NCBI RefSeq assembly: GCF_023158935.1
Contig: NZ_CP096120.1
Span: forward strand, 930,001-994,000
Direction: 5' to 3'
From: Acinetobacter portensis
GTDB lineage: Bacteria > Pseudomonadota > Gammaproteobacteria > Pseudomonadales > Moraxellaceae
DNA: 64,000 bases
How positions within the stretch are numbered: the stretch's first letter is position 1; every line of letters begins with the position of its first letter. The translations under genes and the position numbers were made by a program. The notes beneath the pieces were generated by a model. It worked only from the letters and a program-made list of their open reading frames with translations, was not told the origin of the DNA and searched no databases. Shown here piece after piece: positions 52,728 to 61,990 of this stretch.

Positions 52728-53954
52728 TTATTTTTCAGCAGCAATAGAAGCAATTGCAGCATCTACGCCTTCAATTGAGTCTGCAGCTTTTTTGATACGT
52801 GAAAGTGCATCAACAAGTACTTCGTCAGCAGTTGCATAAGAAATACGCATGAAACCGCCTAAACCAAATGCATCACCAGGAACAACTGCAACACCAGTTT
52901 CTTCCAATAACCATTCAGAGAATTCTGTGCAAGATTTCAAACCTTTCGCACGAATTAACGGACGGATGTTTGCGTATGCATAGAATGCACCATCAGCAGG
53001 TAAGCAAGAGATACCGTTGATTTCGTTCAAGCCGTTTACCACTAAGTCATGACGACGTTTGAATGCTTCAATCATTGGCTCAAGAACATCTTGAGGGCCA
53101 TTCAATGCAGCTTCAGCAGCAACTTGTGAAATAGAAGTTGGGTTTGAAGTAGATTGAGATTGGATTTTTTTCATTGCACCAATAAGCTTAGCAGGACCCG
53201 CTGCATAGCCAATACGCCATCCAGTCATTGCATATGCTTTAGACACACCGTTAAGAACGATTGTGCGGTCATAAAGGTCAGGTGCTACAGTTGCAATGTT
53301 GTAGAATTCATCATCCCAACGAATTGGTTCGTACATATCATCAGAAGCGATATAAACTTCTGGGTATTTACGAAGAACTTCAGCTAACGCTTCTAATTCA
53401 GCTTTAGTGTAGATCATACCTGTAGGGTTTGAAGGGCTGTTTAAAACAACTAAACGAGTTTTGTCAGTAATCGCTGCTTCTAATTGAGCAGGTGTGATTT
53501 TGAAACGTTGCTCTTCACCACATTTTACAATTACAGGAACGCCTTCAGCGATGATTACCATATCTGGGTAGCTTACCCAAAATGGCGCAGGGATAATAAC
53601 TTCATCACCTTTGTTTAACAAAGCTAAAGCTAAGTTAAAAAATGATTGTTTACCACCACAAGAAACCAAAATTTGGTTTGCAGCATAGTCAAGGTTATTG
53701 TCACGCTTAAATTTAGCAATAATTGCTTTTTTAAGACCTGGCGTACCGTCAACAGCCGTGTATTTTGTGAAACCATTGTTAATTGCTGCAATTGCTGCAT
53801 CTTTGATGTGTTGTGGTGTATCAAAATCTGGTTCACCAGCACCCAAACCAATAACATTTTTACCTGCAGCTTTTAATTCAGCAGCTTTATTGGTAACAGC
53901 AAGTGTAGGGGACGGTTTGATGGCATTTACACGATCAGAGAGACGTACGTCCAC
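52728..53954 (-). CDS. aspC: Class I aminotransferase, aspartate aminotransferase type
   Basis: This 408-residue PLP enzyme of subgroup I-gamma has VIGLGAGEPDFDTP, NGFTKYTAVDGTPGLKKAI, APFWVSYPDMV, NSPSNPTGMIY, the PLP lysine in LNGVSKAYAMTGWRIGYAAGP and MRISYATAD near the C-terminus. It most likely interconverts aspartate and oxaloacetate. I chose the GTG at 53954 (protein starts VDVRLSDRV): AAGGA lies 8 nt upstream, whereas the extension to 54032 looks non-coding. Confidence 0.9.
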   Translation of the reverse strand: MDVRLSDRVNAIKPSPTLAVTNKAAELKAAGKNVIGLGAGEPDFDTPQHIKDAAIAAINNGFTKYTAVDGTPGLKKAIIAKFKRDNNLDYAANQILVSCGGKQSFFNLALALLNKGDEVIIPAPFWVSYPDMVIIAEGVPVIVKCGEEQRFKITPAQLEAAITDKTRLVVLNSPSNPTGMIYTKAELEALAEVLRKYPEVYIASDDMYEPIRWDDEFYNIATVAPDLYDRTIVLNGVSKAYAMTGWRIGYAAGPAKLIGAMKKIQSQSTSNPTSISQVAAEAALNGPQDVLEPMIEAFKRRHDLVVNGLNEINGISCLPADGAFYAYANIRPLIRAKGLKSCTEFSEWLLEETGVAVVPGDAFGLGGFMRISYATADEVLVDALSRIKKAADSIEGVDAAIASIAAEK

Positions 53955-54175
53955 GGCAGTATTCCTTCTTATGGGGTTTAAAAAATAAAAAGCATTTAAT
54001 CTTATCCTAAAATGAGGCTGTTGGGCGTACATAATCTTTACAAAATCATAAAAAAAGTAAAAAAATGATAAAGCTCATGCATTTCCTTATATCCAATTTG
54101 TGCATTTAAGCGCAAAGGGTCGCGAAGCTTTCAAAAATTACGTACAATATGTGCAGTTATAATTGAGTGAATCTA

Positions 54176-54358
54176 ATGAGCACCCAAAATACTCCCAAGA
54201 AAAAACCTGTGGTAAAGCTACCTTTCCCTGTGAAAGAAGTAAACGATGCAAAAAGTGCAGATGAGGAAGTGGAAGGTTTACGTCCTAAACCAACACCTTA
54301 TGCTGACCGTACTTGGATGCCTCCACGTGGTACACGTCGTTCGATGGGTAAACGCTAA
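54176..54358 (+). CDS. Small conserved hypothetical protein
   Basis: This 60-residue Pro- and Lys-rich protein, probably disordered, has the core KKKPVVKLPFPVKEVND and the Arg-rich end RTWMPPRGTRRSMGKR. I know of no function. It has no signal or membrane segment. I chose the ATG at 54176; a GTG is 9 nt upstream. It has its own terminator. The basic C-terminus could bind nucleic acid, which is only inference. Confidence 0.7.
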   Translation: MSTQNTPKKKPVVKLPFPVKEVNDAKSADEEVEGLRPKPTPYADRTWMPPRGTRRSMGKR

Positions 54359-54360
54359 AA

Positions 54361-54392
54361 AAAATAGGTGCATTAAGCACCTATTTTTTTTA
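54361..54392. terminator. Terminator after the small basic protein gene
   Basis: The perfect 11-bp stem AAAATAGGTGC / GCACCTATTTT has the loop ATTAA and a T-run. Confidence 0.85.
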
Positions 54393-54414
54393 ATTTTAAT
54401 AAACTCTTCAGCTA

Positions 54415-55854
54415 TTAAGGCGTTGCTTTTAAGCCTTCGTAAAACTCTCTCTTCTGAACATACATAAGTTGATCTGCACGTTTTAGCATATCTTCAATTC
54501 TTTCATTTTCTTTAGAAGTTGCAGAACCAATAGAGAAACTAATTGGTTGATTAGAATAAAATTGATTATCGATGTGAATGAGTTCAATTAAGGCATCTAA
54601 GCAATTTTGTAGTGCTATTTCATCTGCACCTGGTAGTAAAACAACAAATTCATCACCGCCAATACGAGATGTGCTATAAAGCGTGTTTTGAATAAGTTGT
54701 GTCAAAATCCCGCCTGTACGTCTTAAAAGATCATCACCAACATCATGTCCTTGAGTGTCATTAACAGGTTTTAGACCATTCATATCCATAAAGATACAAG
54801 AAACGGGGCGTAATGAATTTCGCTCTAAGCGATTAATTTCAGCAGTAAAGAAAGAGCGATTATAAAGTTTTGTTAAAACATCATGCTTACCTAAATATTC
54901 TAAATAGTTCTCTGCTTTTTTACGTGCTGTAATATCGGTTAATGCCAGTTGCGCCATGCTCCAATCATTTTCAAAACCAGGGAAAATGGTAAATTGAAGT
55001 AAAACATGTCGAATACTGCCATCTAAAGCGTAGTTCACAGCTTCACATTGATGGTGGATGTTGCCTTTCCAAAGTTCGATAAGTTGTCCACGGAAAGTTT
55101 GCAGGGTTTCAGGGCCAAATACTTTATAAATATTTTGCATTAAGTGTTCTTTAGATGAAGCACCAAATAAATTTAGCGTTGATTGATTTACATCAATAAT
55201 TGAAATATCACGTAGACATTCAACAATAAAATCATTGTGAACATCTAAAAAAGTAACAAAGTCTTCAATACCTAAAGCTTTTAAATGATCTAGACGAGTT
55301 TTGATTCGACTAAAATCTTCCACCCATAAAGACGTGGGTGAATAAGTGAAACGTGCTTCTGCAATTGAGCGACTACGCATTTCTAAGCGGCAAGCATCTT
55401 GATAAGAAGTAATGTTTTCTGTGCTGAGTAAAATGAGTGATAAATCATTTTCATGACCAGGTAAAACTGTTCCTCTTAAATGAATATCAAGGCGTTTACC
55501 AGATAATGAATAATTCACAGCAGTATTTGAAAAACTGAGCTCTTTCTTCCAAAGCGCAAGTAACTCATGTATATGGCTTTCTGCCATATCATTGCTAAAA
55601 ATTTTGCTTAAATTTCCCCGTAAATGATCTATATCTTTAGCTTCATAAAGATCTAAAGTTTTCTGATTTACTTTAATAACTTTAATTAAATTTGCGCAGT
55701 GTAAAACTCGAGAAGTATCTTCTTTTAAAAAGGTTTCTAAGTCTGTTATGCCATCACTTTTCCATAGATCGAATTGGTTTTTGACTGCACTAAAATCTTC
55801 GAGCCAAAAAGGAATGGGGGACAAATCAAAAATAGAAGAATCAAGAATCTCCAT
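54415..55854 (-). CDS. Diguanylate cyclase with duplicated sensory domains
   Basis: This protein of about 479 residues has two tandem repeats of roughly 150 residues (SPIPFWLEDFSAVKNQFD and SPTSLWVEDFSRIKTRLD, each ending in a PAS-like LL/ALTDIT segment), then a GGDEF domain with the intact active site SRIGGDEFVVLL. No RxxD inhibitory site precedes it, and there is no EAL domain or membrane segment, so it is a cytoplasmic c-di-GMP synthase. The start is either the ATG at 55854 (TAGG 11 nt upstream) or one six codons earlier. The signal is unknown. Confidence 0.85.
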   Translation of the reverse strand: MEILDSSIFDLSPIPFWLEDFSAVKNQFDLWKSDGITDLETFLKEDTSRVLHCANLIKVIKVNQKTLDLYEAKDIDHLRGNLSKIFSNDMAESHIHELLALWKKELSFSNTAVNYSLSGKRLDIHLRGTVLPGHENDLSLILLSTENITSYQDACRLEMRSRSIAEARFTYSPTSLWVEDFSRIKTRLDHLKALGIEDFVTFLDVHNDFIVECLRDISIIDVNQSTLNLFGASSKEHLMQNIYKVFGPETLQTFRGQLIELWKGNIHHQCEAVNYALDGSIRHVLLQFTIFPGFENDWSMAQLALTDITARKKAENYLEYLGKHDVLTKLYNRSFFTAEINRLERNSLRPVSCIFMDMNGLKPVNDTQGHDVGDDLLRRTGGILTQLIQNTLYSTSRIGGDEFVVLLPGADEIALQNCLDALIELIHIDNQFYSNQPISFSIGSATSKENERIEDMLKRADQLMYVQKREFYEGLKATP

Positions 55855-56051
55855 TTTATTAATACCTAGCATTTTTATATGTTCTAATGTGTGAAATATA
55901 TCACTAAAAAGTAAGTAATAACATAAGGATAGTGATGGAAGTGTTATGAAATATCTATTATTTTTATATTGTTAATCGATTTTATGAAACATACATTAAT
56001 TAAACATAATATATGTTTCATGTGTTTGATTTGAGTGTAAAAGAGTAATGA

Positions 56052-56834
56052 TTATTTTTTGGCTTTATGTGCAGGTTTGGGGGCTGATATTTCACGTGAA
56101 CCATTCCATACATCTATAAAGTCAGATTCATTAATTATATAGAGTTCGAGTATTGCCAATACAGCTCCACCTAAAATGAAACGTGATGCAGAAAGCGCTG
56201 GAAATTGAACTGCTTTTGAACTTAAGTTGTGTAAAATATCTTCAATTTCAAAAGTTCGATCTCGACCATTACTATCATTTGGATACATTTGAGTATTAAT
56301 GATAATTTTCGCTAGGCTAATTTCATTGTCAGTTAAGTTAAATTGTTCAAGTGAGAGTTCATCTTCTTGAGCCGCATAAATACGGTCTTCATTAAAAAGC
56401 TCATGTAGAAATTTTTGATTGAGTTTAGGTAGTGATTTTTCTACAAAAGGTCGAAAAGAAGCAGGAAAAATCACATTATGGCTAATGCCTTTAAACATCG
56501 GTGCGATTTCTTCAACTTTATAGCCTGCAATTCCACAGCCAATAGATGTTAAAAAATATTTATTTTTCGGGTGATTCTTCGTATAAGTTTTAAAATCATC
56601 AATATAGTGCTGAATTTGAGAAAGTGGCATTTGTTGTAAATGCTCATTCATGGTTGGAATTGCAAAGCTTTGACCTGACCATCCACGACCCACACCATTA
56701 AGCGCACCAAAATGCTCTAAAGCAGTTTTTGCCGCGCCAGAACTATGTTCACCTGCCAAATTACTTCCAAAGACAAAAGTAGTGTCTTCAGCTAAGGTTT
56801 TAATAATGCTTTCATCGTGATATTGGTAAGTCAT
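56052..56834 (-). CDS. Macro-domain-like protein, unknown function
   Basis: This 260-residue protein has an N-terminal part with VFGSNLAGEHSSGAAKTALEHFGALNGVGRGWSG (a Gly-rich, macro-domain-like nucleotide-binding motif), FAIPTMNE and YFLTSIGCGIAGYKVEEIAPMF. Related phage and bacterial proteins share VFGSNLAGRHGAGAA. The C-terminal 100 residues are helical and unassigned, with a Lys-rich end (PKPAHKAKK). ADP-ribose binding is possible but unproven. It is divergent from uvrB. Confidence 0.65.
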   Translation of the reverse strand: MTYQYHDESIIKTLAEDTTFVFGSNLAGEHSSGAAKTALEHFGALNGVGRGWSGQSFAIPTMNEHLQQMPLSQIQHYIDDFKTYTKNHPKNKYFLTSIGCGIAGYKVEEIAPMFKGISHNVIFPASFRPFVEKSLPKLNQKFLHELFNEDRIYAAQEDELSLEQFNLTDNEISLAKIIINTQMYPNDSNGRDRTFEIEDILHNLSSKAVQFPALSASRFILGGAVLAILELYIINESDFIDVWNGSREISAPKPAHKAKK

Positions 56835-57056
56835 GGCGTGCTACTGTATCTAGATTCTTCACTTCATGTTGCCTTTGAATAGCGGAGGGGTCAAGCAAAA
56901 CTTAGTCAAAAAAAACTCTATAAAAATTGAATAAAACATAAAGACATTGATCAATTTTTTAACAATAAAATGAATGAAAAATTATGATTATTCTTTGTTG
57001 TGAGTGCGAATCTGCTAAAATCTTTTGTTCTAAAAATATATTGAGTAATAGATCTA

Positions 57057-59084
57057 GTGAGTGAGCATCAACCTTTCGAATTAGTAACTAACTATGCGCC
57101 AGCAGGTGATCAGCCTCAAGCGATTGAAAAGCTAGTACGTGGTGTTGAACAGGGTTTACGTGATCAATTATTACTTGGTGTAACGGGGTCGGGTAAAACC
57201 TATACCATGGCAAATGTTATTGCTAAAACGCAAAGACCAACTATTGTTATGGCACATAATAAAACTTTAGCAGCCCAACTTTACGGCGAATTTAAAGCAT
57301 TTTTCCCACATAATGCGGTCGAATATTTCGTGAGTTATTACGATTATTATCAACCAGAAGCTTATGTGCCATCTTCAGATACTTTTATTGAAAAAGATTC
57401 GTCTATTAACGACCATATTGACCAAATGCGGTTATCTGCAACGCGTTCATTATTAGAACGTCGTGATGCCATTATTATTGCATCTGTTTCTGCAATTTAT
57501 GGTTTGGGTGACCCAAATGCATATATGAGCATGTTGCTTCATGTTGTGCAGGGTGATTTTATTAACCGAGATGACATTATTCGTCGTTTGGTTGAAATGC
57601 AATATTCAAGAAATGAACTTGAATTTTTACGTGGTACTTACCGTATTCGTGGCGAAATAATTGATATTTTCCCTGCGGAATCTGAACAACATTCTATTCG
57701 AATTGAACTATTTGATGATGAGGTAGATTCAATTCGTTGGTTTGACCCAATTACAGGAAAATTGGTACGTAAAGTACCACGGGTAACAATTTATCCAAAG
57801 AGTCATTATGTAACGCCAAAAGATAATTTAGAGCGCGCAATTGGAACCATTAAAGAGGAATTAAAAGAACGTTTAGTTTTCTTTCGTGAAAATGACAAAC
57901 TGCTTGAAGCTCAGCGCATTGAACAGCGTACACGCTACGATTTAGAAATGATGCAACAGTTGGGTTATACCAACGGTATTGAAAACTATTCACGTCATTT
58001 ATCGGGGCGCCCTGCGGGTGAAGCACCACCTACATTGTTTGATTATATACCCGATGATGCATTGCTCATTATTGATGAATCTCACGTGACAGTTCCACAA
58101 ATTGGCGCCATGTATAAAGGTGACCGTTCACGTAAAGAAAACTTGGTAAATTACGGTTTTCGTTTACCAAGTGCATTGGATAACCGACCAATGCAATTTG
58201 AAGAATGGGAGCGTATTGTTCCTGCGACAATTTATGTGAGTGCAACGCCTGCACGTTATGAATTAGAAAAATCTCAGCAAATTGTAGAGCAAGTTGTACG
58301 CCCGACAGGTTTGATTGACCCAGAAATTGAAATTCGTCCTGTATTAACACAGGTTGATGATGTTCTTTCTGAAATTAATATTCGTTCTGCGATGAGTGAG
58401 CGTGTTTTGGTCACAACGTTGACCAAGCGAATGGCGGAAGATTTGACATCCTATTTAAAAGAATATGGTGTAAAAGTCGCATATTTACATTCAGATATTG
58501 ATACCGTTGAGCGCGTTAAAATTATTCACGATTTACGTATGGGCGTACATGACGTTTTAATTGGAATTAACTTATTACGAGAAGGCTTAGATATGCCTGA
58601 AGTATCTTTGGTGGCAATTCTTGATGCTGACAAGGAAGGTTTTTTACGTTCTGAAAGATCGCTTATTCAAACCATTGGTCGTGCTGCACGTAATTTGAAA
58701 GGTAAAGCAATTTTATATGCAGACCGCATTACAGATTCTATGCAAAAAGCGATAGATGAAACAGATAGACGTCGTACCAAACAAATCGAATTTAACAAAG
58801 AGCATGGCATTACGCCACGTAGCGCAGTTCGCCAAGTGATTAAAGAAATTGATACGGGCGAGGTGTTAGATGATGATCAAATTGAACGTCAAATTTCAGA
58901 GCAAGATAAAGCAATTACAGCAGATGAACACCATTTAATGTCAGATCCAAAACTGTTTGCTAAGCATTTAGCGAAACTTGAAAAGGAAATGATTAAAGCC
59001 TCTAAAGAGTTGCAATTTGAACAAGCCGCTCGTTTAAGAGATGAGATATTACGTTTAAAAGCACAAATGATTCAGTTGAGTTAA
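57057..59084 (+). CDS. uvrB: Excinuclease ABC subunit B
   Basis: This 675-residue DNA-damage recognition helicase of nucleotide excision repair has Walker [15 protein letters not shown] (near residue 40), the beta-hairpin region [51 protein letters not shown], the second helicase lobe [44 protein letters not shown] and a C-terminal UVR domain ([25 protein letters not shown]). The start is the GTG at 57057. I could not identify a clear LexA-type site upstream. Confidence 0.96.
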   Translation: MSEHQPFELVTNYAPAGDQPQAIEKLVRGVEQGLRDQLLLGVTGSGKTYTMANVIAKTQRPTIVMAHNKTLAAQLYGEFKAFFPHNAVEYFVSYYDYYQPEAYVPSSDTFIEKDSSINDHIDQMRLSATRSLLERRDAIIIASVSAIYGLGDPNAYMSMLLHVVQGDFINRDDIIRRLVEMQYSRNELEFLRGTYRIRGEIIDIFPAESEQHSIRIELFDDEVDSIRWFDPITGKLVRKVPRVTIYPKSHYVTPKDNLERAIGTIKEELKERLVFFRENDKLLEAQRIEQRTRYDLEMMQQLGYTNGIENYSRHLSGRPAGEAPPTLFDYIPDDALLIIDESHVTVPQIGAMYKGDRSRKENLVNYGFRLPSALDNRPMQFEEWERIVPATIYVSATPARYELEKSQQIVEQVVRPTGLIDPEIEIRPVLTQVDDVLSEINIRSAMSERVLVTTLTKRMAEDLTSYLKEYGVKVAYLHSDIDTVERVKIIHDLRMGVHDVLIGINLLREGLDMPEVSLVAILDADKEGFLRSERSLIQTIGRAARNLKGKAILYADRITDSMQKAIDETDRRRTKQIEFNKEHGITPRSAVRQVIKEIDTGEVLDDDQIERQISEQDKAITADEHHLMSDPKLFAKHLAKLEKEMIKASKELQFEQAARLRDEILRLKAQMIQLS

Positions 59085-59181
59085 ATAGTTGAAATGTTTA
59101 TTACATTTTTCAACATTTCAAGCTTAAAAAATAAGCTATTTTAAGAGTGAGAACATTAAAAATTTAACGAAAGGTGTATGT

Positions 59182-59772
59182 ATGACAAAAGGAAGCGTTC
59201 CTAAAGCAAGTTATAAGCTTGCAAAAATTGCACTTGGTGGTGCAGTTTTAGTAGGTTTGGGTATGGCGACTATGGCATATGCAGAACAAAAGCCATTACA
59301 TACGGTTGAAAAAGTTGAATTAGATAAATACTTAGGTGTTTGGTATGAGGTTGCTCGAAAACCTTTATCTTTCCAGAAAAAATGTGCAAGAGATATTTCC
59401 GCACGTTACACATTAAATGAAAATGGCAATGTTGTTGTAGATAACCGTTGTTATGATCAAGAAGGAAAATTGAGTCAATCTTTGGGTGAAGCATATGTGC
59501 AAAATGCACCTTTTAATTCGAAGTTAAAAGTAAGTTTCTTACCTGAAGCAGTTCGTTGGTTGCCTGTAGGGCGTGGTGATTATTGGATTCTTAAACTAGA
59601 TGAAGATTATCAAACTGTTCTTGTCGGTGAGCCGAATCGTCAATATATGTGGCTACTTTCACGTGATACAGATGTAAAACCAGAAGTACTAAATGAGTAT
59701 TTAGATTATGCAAAATCTGTTGGTTATGATTTGTCTGATTTAATTCAAACACCGCATACCAATAAAGACTAA
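59182..59772 (+). CDS. blc: Lipocalin (Blc family)
   Basis: This exported lipocalin of 196 residues starts with a membrane-type signal ending in TMAYAEQ, without a lipobox, so unlike E. coli Blc it is probably a soluble periplasmic protein. The lipocalin motif LGVWYEVARKPLSFQKKC and later KVSFLPEAVRWLPVGRGDYWILKLDEDYQTVLVGEPNRQYMWLLSR are clear. It is likely to bind lipids. It follows uvrB by about 100 bp. Confidence 0.88.
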   Translation: MTKGSVPKASYKLAKIALGGAVLVGLGMATMAYAEQKPLHTVEKVELDKYLGVWYEVARKPLSFQKKCARDISARYTLNENGNVVVDNRCYDQEGKLSQSLGEAYVQNAPFNSKLKVSFLPEAVRWLPVGRGDYWILKLDEDYQTVLVGEPNRQYMWLLSRDTDVKPEVLNEYLDYAKSVGYDLSDLIQTPHTNKD

Positions 59773-59783
59773 ATTTTATAAAT

Positions 59784-59813
59784 AAAAAAGCCATGTCAAA
59801 ACATGGCTTTTTT
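59784..59813 (+). terminator. Terminator of blc
   Basis: The perfect 13-bp stem AAAAAAGCCATGT / ACATGGCTTTTTT has the loop CAAA. Confidence 0.85.
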
Positions 59814-59922
59814 ATTGAGTCTGTAAACTTTTATTTTTAGTTTAGAGATTTAGCATATTGAAATAGATATACTGAACATTAAAGAAATTTAGAACATGAT
59901 ATAAAGTGAATAGGGGTTGAAG

Positions 59923-60867
59923 ATGTACAAAGGCGTAGCATTGTCGGTTTTGGCATCTCTTACTTTTGGTGTGCTGTATTTTTATACAGAAGTTTTAAAA
60001 CCCCTAAATAGTGAAGAAACCTTTGCATGGCGAATGCTAGCAACAATTCCATTTGTTACTTTATTAATGTGGTGGATGGGCGACTTAAAACTTATTTCCG
60101 ATATTTTAAACCGTGTAAAAAAACAACCTATATTAGTTTTGTGGCTTATTTTAAGTTCCATATTGTGTACATCTCAATTATGGCTTTTTTTATGGGGACC
60201 TATTAACGGTCGGGGTTTACAAGTTTCTTTAGGGTATTTTCTTTTACCTTTAGTAATGGTGCTCATAGGCTGTGTGCTTTATAAAGAGAAATTAACCAAG
60301 TGGCAGATTGTTGCAATTATTCTTGCTAGTGTAGGTGTAGGGCATGAAATTTGGCGTATTGGTTCTATAGCTTGGGAAACAGCTTATGTTGCGCTTGCTT
60401 ATCCGTTATATTTTTATTTACGCCGTGTATTTAAAACAGATAATTTAGGCGGTTTTTGGTGGGATCTAGCTTTAATACTGCCACTTTCTATTTATTTGGC
60501 ATTTGTGTATAGCGATACCATTTCAATTATTACAGCATTTCCATATTTAGTTTTATCAATTATTGGTTTAGGCTTTTTAAGTGCGTTAGGTTTGGGTAGT
60601 TATATTCTCGCAAGTCGTTATTTACCGTTTGTGATTTTTGGTTTGTTAAGCTATTTAGAACCTGTGCTTTTAGCATTTGCTTCAATATTACTTGGTGAGC
60701 GTGTTCATGCAGCCGAGCTATTTACTTACATTCCAATTTGGATTGCAGTATTGCTTCTTGTGATAGAAGGTACTTTGCATTTAATTCGTCAAAAGAAAAA
60801 GCAAGATGAACTTAAAATAAATGCCAAAAACTTGGAAGCTCGAATAGTGAGAGATGATGATAAATAA
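59923..60867 (+). CDS. rarD: RarD-type EamA-family transporter
   Basis: This protein of 314 residues has about ten transmembrane helices and resembles RarD of the drug/metabolite transporter superfamily: GVALSVLASLTFGVLYFYTEVLKPLNSEETFAWRM, GRGLQVSLGYFLLPL, and the C-terminal FGLLSYLEPVLLAFASILLGERV. Substrate unknown. I chose the ATG at 59923, with AGGGG 8 nt upstream, over a TTG 6 nt further out. A charged tail (RQKKKQDELKINAKNLEAR) ends it. Confidence 0.87.
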   Translation: MYKGVALSVLASLTFGVLYFYTEVLKPLNSEETFAWRMLATIPFVTLLMWWMGDLKLISDILNRVKKQPILVLWLILSSILCTSQLWLFLWGPINGRGLQVSLGYFLLPLVMVLIGCVLYKEKLTKWQIVAIILASVGVGHEIWRIGSIAWETAYVALAYPLYFYLRRVFKTDNLGGFWWDLALILPLSIYLAFVYSDTISIITAFPYLVLSIIGLGFLSALGLGSYILASRYLPFVIFGLLSYLEPVLLAFASILLGERVHAAELFTYIPIWIAVLLLVIEGTLHLIRQKKKQDELKINAKNLEARIVRDDDK

Positions 60868-60953
60868 ATTTAAATTGAGTTGATTTAAATTTGGATATTT
60901 GCATGGAAATTACTTTTATTTTCTAAAAGAAAATTTTTCTTAATATATTTATT

Positions 60954-61902
60954 AGACTTCCTTCATAAATCATTTTTCAATCAATTTAATTGTTTATCTT
61001 TCACCCAATCTAAATTGTATATGCCAGCAAGTAAATTAAACCGCAGGTTTAATCGTTTACGACGATTTCTATATACACAAGATAAAATCTTAAAACATTT
61101 CATCCTTCCAAATACATGCTCTACTTGAATTCGTCTACGACCAATCTCTTTATTTAACTTTTTTAATTCAGAATCTAGTTTTTCAGTTTTCTTTGCTTTA
61201 GATGGCATGAGGCATCCAAAACCCAATTTCTTTATCCCTAAATACCCCTTATCAACGATAAAAAAGGGCTTAAATTTTAATTTCCTCATGCTTTTTTTAA
61301 ATATTTTAAAATCATGCATGCTTCCATGACTTCCACATACACTCAGTATTTCACCTGTTGTATAGTGCATAGATAGCTGAAATTTAAAGGTATGTCGCTT
61401 TTTTTTACCGCTATACCATTTCTTCTGTTTTTTTTGGACGTTGAACTAATATTTCAGTTGCATCAATCACAACAACTTCCCAATCCACTTCATCTCGATT
61501 AGGAAGTTGTTTTGGCAAGTTAAATTTTCCAGAACGGATTAAGGTATCTTCAATAACGCGTGTGATACGAATTGCACTCGTTTCAGATACACCGTAACTC
61601 ATACCAAGATGGAAAAATGTTCGATATTCTCTCCAATATTCTATACATAAGAGCAAACGATCTTCCAACGGTAATTTATGTGGTCGTCCTTTACCAATAT
61701 GACAAGGTAACTCCTTATTTAGCTCGGCCAACATGAGGTTAAATGTAGCCCAACTAACACCGGTAAGCCTACGAAACTTAACGTCTGATAATTTTTGAAT
61801 ATCTTTGAATTTCATCCAAGGATTATCCCTTGGATTAAATAATTTTGCTGATTAATTTAAGATCAAATAAATTGTACGTTTTTTGATTTATGACGGAAGT
61901 CT
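60954..61902 (-). mobile_element. IS5-family (IS427-type) insertion sequence
   Basis: The element is 949 bp and is bounded by 19-bp inverted repeats that differ at one base: AGACTTCC(T)TCATAAATCA on the left and AGACTTCC(G)TCATAAATCA on the right (complement). The flanking direct repeat is ATT (60951-60953 and 61903-61905). It lies between rarD and the unknown gene at 61991. Confidence 0.82.
60981..61815 (-). CDS. IS5/IS427-type transposase in two frames
   Basis: Frame A (61815 to 61411, 134 residues) has the N-terminal DNA-binding part (LSDVKFRRLTGVSWATF, GKGRPHKL) and the first catalytic Asp in VVVIDATEILVQRPKK. Frame B continues QKKWYSGKKKRHTFKFQLS and contains FFIVDKGYLG (second Asp) and RRRIQVEHVFGRMK (Glu). 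The frames join at a run of eight A (61435-61428 on the minus strand). Loss of one A, or a +1/-2 slip of ribosome or polymerase, would fuse them. Slippage-based expression is known in this IS group, so it need not be a defect. Confidence 0.8.
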
Positions 61903-61990
61903 ATTGATTAAATATAAAAATGACAAGATATAAGCTATTATTTGCACAAATAATATTTAGATTAATGATCTTTAAATCAAGGGGCTTGGT

